Source: Dioszegia crocea (Eukaryota; Basidiomycota; Tremellomycetes; Tremellales; Bulleribasidiaceae). Taken from it: 64,000 nucleotides of DNA. Shown one piece after another: positions 56,482-64,000 of this stretch. Below the pieces are notes generated by a model. The model saw nothing but the letters and a program-made list of their open reading frames with translations, ran no database searches and was not told where the DNA came from. The stretch spans positions 2,919,826 to 2,983,825 of the forward strand of contig BCKK01000001.1 of NCBI GenBank assembly GCA_001600615.1, read 5' to 3'. Position 1 is the stretch's first letter; each line of letters begins with the position of its first letter. The translations under genes and the position numbers were made by a program.

Positions 56482-58643
56482 ATGCGCTTCGCCGCTCCGG
56501 ATTCGGACGAGGATACTCCTCCTCCATCAAGTACTCACAATGCCTGGCGTTCCCCCGCTTATCACAGCGGTCCCAGCAGGTAAGTCTGCAATCATAGTGT
56601 TCTGATGATGGCTGACGTTATACAGAACTCCATACACTCCTTCTACTCACGGCCCCAAGAAGCGATCAGCGCTTGGGAAGCGTAATCAATCATACGGCTA
56701 TGCAGATTCGTCAGACTCAGACTCGGAGGTGAACAAGGCGCTGGATTCGGATGAAGAGTTGGAGGGGATGCTGCAGGGTGGGGATTTAGGCAATGGAAGT
56801 CTAGCAGTCTCACCCTCGACGGATGCTTGGAGGAGAGGGGACACTACTCAACGTCCGTCGCGGAAGGGCAAGGAGAAGTTTAAAGCTGCGATGGAGATTA
56901 TTGAGAATGCGCCGAATGAGTATGAGGCTTGGGTAAAGATCACCGAGGAGGCTGCTTGGGTAAGTCCCGACCTAAGCGACAACACAGGCCTCCTGTTGAG
57001 CGCTCCTGGAGAAATCTTTGGCTGATGTTATCAGCGTCAAGGTCACAAAATCGCTCATTCTCGCCGAGTGGAGTTACGCGAAATTGCGCTCAATGCTAAA
57101 GCCGAAATGAAGGAAGAGCAGTCGGCGCAGGCGACTCAGGATGCAGAAGACATGCGGCGGATGCTGGAGGGTCTAGCGATCAGGCAGACAAAGGAGGAAG
57201 AGGAAGCCAGGCGGGTGTTTAAAGAGAGGGAGAAGAAGCTCTGGTCTGTGAGTATGAGAGAAAGCGTGGGTTCGACGATGAGCTGACGGTACCAGGATAT
57301 AGATGCCGCCATCAAACGTACGGAAGAGCTCGAGCATGCCAAACGCCAATTAGAAGCCGCCGCCCGGCAGAAGATGGCGGAGGAGGAGCACGCGCGCAAA
57401 GCAGCAATGGACCAAGCGAAAGCTGCTGCTGAGGCAGACGCCCAGCGAAAGGCCAGGGAGGCAGCGGAGAAGGAGCAAGCGGCCGGTCTGGCGCGAGTGC
57501 AGGCGGAGTCGGCGGCTGAAAAACGGAAAGACGATGAAAGTCGTCAGCGCAAGGCGGCAGATTCGCGGGGGTTGACAGGCGCGCAGTGGAAGGCATGGGT
57601 CATGAAGCAGCGGCAGATGAAGTCGGATGTGATTGAGCCTGTCAAGGCGGCCAAGGAGATCAGAGCGGGATTGAGGCAGGGTATGAGACTCATAACGAGG
57701 GGCTTAGGCCAAGTGGTGAATACCCGGGATTCAATCTTGAGAGTCGTAAGGTTTTGCTTACCCTGGCGATAACCGTCTGACACAACAGACAAACGATATT
57801 TCAGGTATCCTAAATTCTCAACTCCCCAATCCCCCTTCTGCCGCAGCGCCTGTCGTCCTCTCCCAATCGCCTCCAATCGCGTACTCGTATCTCCTCTCTC
57901 ACCTATCAAAGACTCTCATCAAGCAAGCGGAGAACGAAGTTTCTGCAAAACAGGACGCCGCATTCCCTCTAGGTCGGATAGTCATCGGTCTCCTACTTCG
58001 CGGCCATGCAGCTCTTGGCGATGTACTATTCGCGAGGATGGTCAAGAAGTGTCCATGGGTCGTGCCGTTTTACCCCAGTCGACAAACGGTGAGTTGATAC
58101 CATTTTGCTCCAAAGCCGCTTGAGTCTCGTGCTGAATTCTTCTAGGACCAGCCCCGGGCGGAATATGAAAAGTCCACCGGTCGAGGAACCGACGAAGGGA
58201 TCGCGGACTATATCAATCGCATGGCGGGCATCACCACACTGTACTTTGCGATCCTGCAGACTTCGATATCTTCCATCGTCCCTACTCTACCTGCTCCACC
58301 GACACCAGACCAGCTCGTCGTTCTCATCCCACCTCCCCTCCGCCTACCCGCCGCATGGTCATGGCTCGCATACTCTCTGCGAGACCCTATGCCATCACTA
58401 CCACCCATCGCCCATCTCCTAGGCAATTGGATCGAGGTGTGCGGGTATGAGGTTGGCCGGGTGTATGGCCTCGGGCAGCTTGGGAAAGTGTATGAGGCCA
58501 TCAAGAAGGAAGGGGTGGCAGAGGGCAAGTTGAAGGGAGATAGTGAGGCCGCCAAGCAGAAATTGGGCATGATGCTGGAGGGTGGGGGACAACCTGAGGA
58601 GCCGTTAGGGAGGAATTGGGAGGAGTACTCGTCGAATTACTAG
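56482..58643 (+). CDS. GLE1: GLE1 mRNA export factor
   Basis: Nuclear-pore-associated activator of the DEAD-box ATPase Dbp5 during mRNA export, working with inositol hexakisphosphate. The N-terminus is Ser/acidic-rich (YADSSDSDSEVNKALDSDEE). Then comes a long charged helix (EKKLWSDIDAAIKRTEELEH; KAAAEADAQRKAREAAEKEQ), the family's central coiled coil, WKAWVMKQRQMKSDVIEPVK, and the C-terminal Gle1 HEAT-like domain: LLSHLSKTLIKQAENEVSAK; FPLGRIVIGLLLRGHAALGD; VLFARMVKKCPWVVPFYPSR; INRMAGITTLYFAILQTS; AAWSWLAYSLRDPMP; and LLGNWIEVCGYEVGRVYG. It ends NWEEYSSNY. Six introns of 45-70 nt; about 600 aa. Start: first ATG, MRFAAPDSDEDTPPPSS. Confidence 0.94.
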
Positions 58644-58798
58644 GGAAGAGGGAGTATCAAGTTTCCGAGTATCGAGAGTTAGCGTGTCACATCAGCTGTA
58701 ATTATAAAGCCATATCATTCACGACCATACATCATGTGCAGCCCTGTACGACTCTTCCGCGCCGTCTCGCCTCTGAGCCCAGCCCAGCAGCTCTATCC

Positions 58799-60097
58799 CT
58801 ACGCGTGACTGCCAATGACGACGGGCTTTTGAGCAGTTGGGCGAGCCGACATTGGTCTGCCCAGCGCAGCAGTGACTCCGCTATTCTGCAAAAATTGTGC
58901 CCATTTAGGCTCGACAAAGAGCGCACTGCGTACAATCAGCTTTTGTGCCTGTCATACAGTAAGTAGCCAGAACTCACGTGGCCTCTGCGACTTTTTCGCC
59001 TTCTAGCGTCTCCATTGTCCCGCTCACTATGACTTTGCGGCCATTGACATTATCGAGTTTGGTGCGGACGATTACAAACTGCAACTATCAGCATAATGAG
59101 GCATCATAAAGCTTGGAAATCAGCCCAGACGTACCTGGTCTGCATGTAGAGGCGATCTGAAATTGACAGTTAGATTGGCAGTGACTCCAATGTTGGTGGG
59201 TAAGTTCAATAAAGCCTGAATGTTCGATCAGCGGGCGTCCTATCTAATTGTAGCCCCGTAGCCAGCCATTCACTCACATTCCGAGCTAGTGTCTCGTCGA
59301 ACACAGTCGAGATGATTCCACCGTGTATAATCCCATCGTGTCCGCACATTGCCCGTCCAAGGTGAATGATCGCTATCTCTCGTCAGCCACCACGTCACAC
59401 CCTCACCCTCTTGCTGTACTCACCGATAGCTTCAGACTCATCATCCTTGGCAAAGACAAGTGGTGGGACGGCAAGTTTCCCCGGACCGCGCAAGGATCCA
59501 GCAGTGAGGGAGTTGTGTATCTTATCAGGGTCAAACCGGGCATATGGACCTAATCATCAGCAAAATACACCCCCTGGGGAAAAAGAAAGACTTACGAGTC
59601 TCGTACCACCCCTCTCGCGTTCTCAGCCGCGCAACGATATACAGCTTCTGCAGCTCCTTCTCCGTCTCGCCCATTAATGCCTTGCCTTGGGGTGAGTCCC
59701 CGGCCGGTGGAGGTGGCGCATAACGGGGATATAGCAAGAGCACGATCTTAGGTGGGAATATCGCGCCGGTGAAGTATACGGCTGGGAAGGCTATTGTGAG
59801 AGCTGCAGAGTCAGAACGGGACATCGCACAATCGACACTTGGACCGAGGTGTCTGATCCAAAGATAGTCCTGTTCGGATCGCGCCTCTCAGAACCAGCAT
59901 ACAGAGCTCGGAGTTCAAGACTCACCAAATCGTACAGCCCATTTCCTAAACACCGAAGGGCCCTGATACGCTGCTCCATTGGTATACCCTCTACTGCCCG
60001 CTCCAGCTCTGGCGCCTGCGCCCTTACCAGCTCTCATTCTGAATGCAGCAAAAGCAGCATCGTGTGTGAAGCCTGTGAAGGCCGTTCGGAAGCTCAT
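58799..60097 (-). CDS. Hot-dog-fold acyl-CoA thioesterase, probably mitochondrial
   Basis: 4HBT/PaaI-type thioesterase, predicted to hydrolyse acyl-CoA. The N-terminus MSFRTAFTGFTHDAAFAAFR continues with a Gly/Ala/Arg-rich stretch lacking acidic residues, a plausible mitochondrial presequence, then LTIAFPAVYFTGAIFPPKIV (a hydrophobic helix). The catalytic segment reads HLGRAMCGHDGIIHGGIIST followed by VFDETLARN, with the H-G-G and D/E residues of the family. Strands NIGVTANLTVNFRSPLHADQ and NVNGRKVIVSGTMETLEGEK follow. The final exon reads ALFVEPKWAQFLQ and ends QKPVVIGSHA. Six introns; about 270 aa. Similar fungal mitochondrial proteins carry the same membrane helix plus thioesterase layout. 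Confidence 0.88.
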
Positions 60098-60545
60098 CCT
60101 TGTTGATGCGAAGGTCGGGGGATGATGGGATGATGGGTTTAAGGTAGTACCTTTTGCGGTGTCCCGAAACTCGAGTGATGGCTTCGATTCTGCTGGAGGG
60201 TTTGACTTGGGCTACTGGCGATGTGCTTGCTTGGTCGATGTGTATGATTGAGATGAGCGATGTCGACTGAAAAAGACGGACCCATACCAGCACCGTGCCT
60301 TTCCTTTCGGCGGAGGGCCGGCTATCGACGATCCCGCCCGCACCGGTTCCGGGGGAGTGTGGGGGGAGATGCGGGGACTCCAAACCGCTTCGGCCTGGTT
60401 CGGACGAGACTTTTGGCACACTACCGGAAGCCTTGACAGGCAGAGCAATGCAATACACAATGAGAGGTACATTTGGTTCGCTTTCTTCGACTCCCACATA
60501 TACCTACACCCCTATAAGCTACAAGAAGACACTCCCTCCCTACAC
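60098..60545. other. Intergenic region
   Basis: Promoter of the thioesterase gene and 3' region of EGT1, both on the minus strand. Open frames here have no domain features; no RNA gene was recognised. Confidence 0.45.
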
Positions 60546-63500
60546 CTAATCATACGCCACGCGCGCACCGACGAATGAGAATCGATAGTTGCCCTGATAC
60601 CAGTTCCTCCACGCAGCACGACCCGCCATGGTGGGGATGGTAGCATATGAACCACCAAGCTGGATTGGGTCAGCATATCCCCTTATCCGGGAACAGATGG
60701 CAGACTTACCACGACGTAATGCTTGCCATCGAAGAAATCACTCGAGAAGCCCGGGTAAAGCTTGCTGGCTGTGTACCCCTCCAAAGGCTGATACTCTGAG
60801 CTGGTCCATTCCCAAACACCGCCATTGTGACCGTGAAGCTCCATGCCCGCATGGTCGACTCGGGTCTTCTCAGCTCTGCGAGATTAGCATACGGTCAACT
60901 AGCGTAAGAAGACGACTTACGGAATCGGATGCCAATTCTTGAACCCGACATTGGCTCGTCCGCCCGCTGATCTTGACCCATCCTCATGCTCGTAGAACGC
61001 CCTCAACTCAGGCTCGGTAGGAAGTCGCCCACCCTTCCACGCAGCGTACTTCTCCAGCTCATTCTTACTCGCCTGAACGGGCCACCTTCCAGCAACGTCG
61101 AAGCCAACGGGGCCGTACAGTGTCCGAATCTGCCATCCTGCCTCACCTTCGACCCAAGATGCTGGTGCAGAATCCTTGGTCAAGGTGAGGTCGGTAGTCT
61201 TCGCGAAGAGAAGATAGTCGTCATTGGAGATTGGAAGAGCGTCGACCTTGAATGCCTGGACGGGGATGCTGACTCGAGGGTTCTCGACGTCCCAGCCAAA
61301 TTCGTGAGTCGAAAACTTGCCGACTTCGCTGTAGTCACCATCATCGTCCTCTGCATCGTCATGACCCAAATCCACCCGCCTGGCCGAGACGGAGATCACC
61401 TCGTTGTCGTTCTGGCCCGCTTCTTTCGACCACCGTTTGGCGAGAACATCCCACTGGGGGATAGCGACGCAGCTGGGCGCTCTGGTAGTAGCGCTCTGAA
61501 TGAGCATGTAGAGGAGCGTCTCGGCATGCATCGCCTCGTGCTCGTAGGTCATGAAGAGGATACGGGCCGCTCGGCGGTTGAGATGAAGGGATCCATCGTT
61601 GAGAGCTTGGTAGACGTCTCGGACCCGCTTGCGCACGCGATCGCGGAAGGCGAGGATTTCAGGTAGCGCTGGCCAGTCTGCTTCTTCGACAGGAACTTCC
61701 GAGTGGCCCTAGATATCAGCACATGACGAAAGTGTGGACTCACGTGAACCTTGGTTGGATCATCGACATCCGGATCGATTCCGCGCTCAAAGATGTCCTT
61801 GAAGAACTCAGGATGGGTGGGTTTGCCTTGGGTAAGTTGAGTGAGGTAAATGTCGAGGAATGTGGGACTGGCACGTCAGCACAGTATTCTCCGCATGGGT
61901 CCAACTTACATGTGCCCAATGTAAAACAGACAGATATGCCTGAGGTCGATCGGCTTGGTGTGCAGCATAGGCTCAGGGATCATCTCCAGCGTGATACTGC
62001 CTGGTAAGCGAGCCCCTGGCAAAAACCTCGAAACACCGGCCAGAAAGGACTCACTGGTCCCAGAGTTTCCAAATCGCTTCCCAATCACGCCATCCCGGCA
62101 ACCCTTGGATCTGACCCGTCTTTGTTTCATCAGGCGCAACCAAAGCGGTGTCATTGGAGGACGAAGGGGGGCTTGCGATGATATTCGCCATACTGGTAAG
62201 GGATGGTGCAAATCTGACAGTAGGACGTTCTAGGAGCCAGAGGCGGTACTCGGACTCAGGGGCCTTCCAGGAGTTGACGACTCGCAAATCGGCAGACTCG
62301 AACAAAGCAAGGGCTTCCCCGTGTGAGTACTACGTCATGAGCCTCAAACGACAAAGGAGGGGTATGTGACCAAGAGGCGAAGCAGAGAAGCGATAGGGAC
62401 GAAGGACGGAACCCACCTTGTAGCTCCACTCGATATTCAGCAGCTCGTCTTTCTCCAAGGTGACTTCTTTTCCAGAACCTGGAAGATGAATGGTCTGCTT
62501 TGCTTTGCTCCGGAAGTAGGCTTCATGTCGGCCTGCTGATCAGCGTGTGATCCGTGGAGTGAGGCAAGCTTGACGTACCTAGCACTTCATTGTACCTTCC
62601 GACGAACTCCACACCAGCTTCCCCCTTCAGACCCAACTCCCGCTGCACGATCTTCCAGCCGTGTTCCTCAAATGCACGAGTGTGCCCAGCGGGGTCGTTA
62701 TACGCTACCTCCACCTTCTTTCGGCCTTGCTCTCCGGGAGCGGGCCGGCCGTCCAGGCCGAGGAGAAGCGTATCACCGTGCTGCAAAGGCAGCGAGCTAA
62801 GGAACGGTCCTGCTGCCTCTCGTGGGAAGTTACCGAGCGAGGAGCCGAGAAAGACGATGTGAAGTGGCCTTGCAGTCTCTTCACCCGCTGTGGTCGTCTG
62901 GGAGATATGTACCGGTTCGGGCGAGTCGGAACGGTTCCACGCTCGCTCTTGGCTGGAAGATCGGGAGACGTCTTCTTCGTGCGAGTGAGTCGCCTTTTCA
63001 ATGATTGCGCCAGGCAGATCAGAGTAAGCGGTGCTCGGGGGAGTGTCGAGCTGGGTGTCCGCAGCGCTGGAAGCTGGACTGCCAGGCTCTCTGACCTCAA
63101 CGTTAGACTCGGTCGAGTCTGTTTTGGTCGATGCTCGAAGCGCCGAGAGCTTGCCGTCTTTGATAAATTGTAGACCGGCATTGTAGTCTCCGTGGAGGCC
63201 GATACACTCGACTTTACCGGAGAGCTTATCACCATATGCGTCGTCCATTTCGCCGAGCACGCGATCTAGCTCAGGGTACGAAAGGTCGAGGGGGTGATAT
63301 GTGATGGGGATCTTACCCGAGTGGTTGGTCTCGGGAAGGGTACCAGCGAGGGCAGTAAGGAGGTGAGCAGTCTTGCGAAGAGCACTGCGAGATCAGTTTC
63401 TGTTTCCCGTCCAACCTCATTAAACTCACCCCGCACCCAGCTCAACGACATCATAGCCCGGTTCAAACCCTCCTCCGATCCCTTGCTCCCCATTCACGCC

Positions 63501-64000
63501 ATTATTCCATCTACCCACGGCCGCATCACCCCATCTGGCAGGCTTCCACGGCTGATCTGGCCTCCTCTCTTGCTCAAGCTCCTCCTCGAGCTTCTTGCGC
63601 TCTTGCTTCCCCTGCTCTTCCTCCTCTTTCTGCTCATCATCCGTGAGCTCTCGACGAGCCCCCGGGAAGCCCATACATCGAGCAATCTCGGGTCCGTGGT
63701 TACGCAGAAGGTTGAGCTCGTCCGGGAAGAGGTAGTACTCAGGGGCTTGGGCAGTGATGCGGTCGTACAGTCTAACTCATCAGCTTGCTCCATTCCAGCA
63801 TATCAGGCTCTACGGGTCCAGAACTCAGACTGACCTTAAGCCCTGCTCATCATACAGCACCACAGTGGGAACACTTCGCTTGAAGGCCCACTGCTTGTCC
63901 TCTTCCTGCTCTCCGGGCACTGTAGCTTCCGTAGTCCCCAGGAGACCAGCTTCGATCTCGTCCCTCAAGCCAGAGCCCTCACCGCCGTCTCCATGCCCAC
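60546..64000 (-). CDS. EGT1: EGT1 ergothioneine biosynthesis protein (EgtD-EgtB fusion; partial at right edge)
   Basis: Bifunctional enzyme that trimethylates histidine to hercynine and then makes the C-S bond with cysteine toward ergothioneine, a thiol antioxidant. The 5' end is beyond the window. The first visible exon has KRSVPTVVLYDEQGL and, further on, PEYYLFPDELNLLRNHGPEI followed by ARCMGFPG. Methyltransferase domain: YDVVELGAG (SAM loop), CIGLHGDYNAGL, RPLHIVFLGSSLGNFPREAA and GDTLLLGLDGR. DinB-type sulfoxide synthase half: PIDLRHICLFYIGHIPTFLD, then YEHEAMHAETLLYMLIQ with the HX3HXE iron motif. C-terminal FGE-sulfatase domain: GRWPVQASKNELEKYAAWKG, GRLPTEPELRAFYEHEDG, GVWEWTSSEYQPL, WRNWYQGNYRYSFVGARVAY. 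At least eight short introns. Odd: about 90 Ser/Glu-rich residues inserted in the methyltransferase domain. Confidence 0.95.

Noticed and set aside
1..64000. CRISPR arrays, transposons, biosynthetic cluster
   Set aside because: No spaced direct repeats, terminal inverted repeats, transposase or reverse-transcriptase motifs, and no group of pathway enzymes. EGT1 stands alone.

Overview
This window is nuclear DNA of a basidiomycete fungus, most likely a tremellomycete yeast (Cryptococcus/Kwoniella/Trichosporon-like). The evidence is gene content (an EGT1 fusion, MED12/SRB8, GLE1, COX19, MIM2, an M36 metalloprotease, eL14 and eL20), genes split by many short introns (about 40-110 nt, GTNNGT donors, a CTNAC/CTGAT branch site 8-20 nt before the acceptor), GC-rich code and tight spacing of about one gene per 2.1 kb on both strands. 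There are no operons, CRISPR arrays or bacterial signals, and I found no transposon, rRNA or tRNA gene. Because of the introns, most genes appear as several open segments. The spans given here run from start to stop codon and include introns; joins were made by eye from splice signals and frame.

Layout. 1-7 kb: a partial GNAT acetyltransferase (-), a DUF3602/PAR32-like repeat protein (+), a Ras-family GTPase (-) and ribosomal protein eL14 (-). 7-15 kb: a bZIP factor (+), Mediator subunit MED12 (-) and a MIM2-like outer-membrane import factor (+). 15-25 kb: a PPR protein (-), a multi-span MARVEL-like membrane protein (+), a pyridoxamine-phosphate-oxidase-like protein (+) and two tandem paralogs of an uncharacterised LRR/CxxC family (-,-). 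24.5-31 kb: an acidic GGF-repeat protein (+), two Ser/Pro-rich unknowns (-,-) and a lone RNase H1 N-terminal (viroplasmin) domain fragment (-). 31-47 kb: a DENN-domain protein (-), mannose-6-phosphate isomerase (+), two coiled-coil unknowns (-,-), eL20 (+), a Ca3427-type periplasmic-binding-protein fold (-) and a Nudix hydrolase (+). 48-64 kb: COX19 (+), an STB6-like protein (-), an M36 fungalysin (-), GLE1 (+), a hot-dog thioesterase (-) and the ergothioneine synthase EGT1 (-, running off the right edge).

Functionally this is an ordinary eukaryotic neighbourhood: translation, Mediator transcription, mRNA export, mitochondrial biogenesis, sugar-nucleotide precursor supply, redox chemistry and secretion. 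The genes do not form an obvious pathway cluster. I did not find a clearly new system. The points most worth a second look are the tandem LRR/CxxC paralogs, the internally duplicated MARVEL-like protein, a Ras GTPase with a 41-residue insert and a glycine tail, a 90-residue insert in the EGT1 methyltransferase domain, a PMI lacking an expected arginine, the exon-aligned GRGGAGN repeats and the truncated viroplasmin domain.
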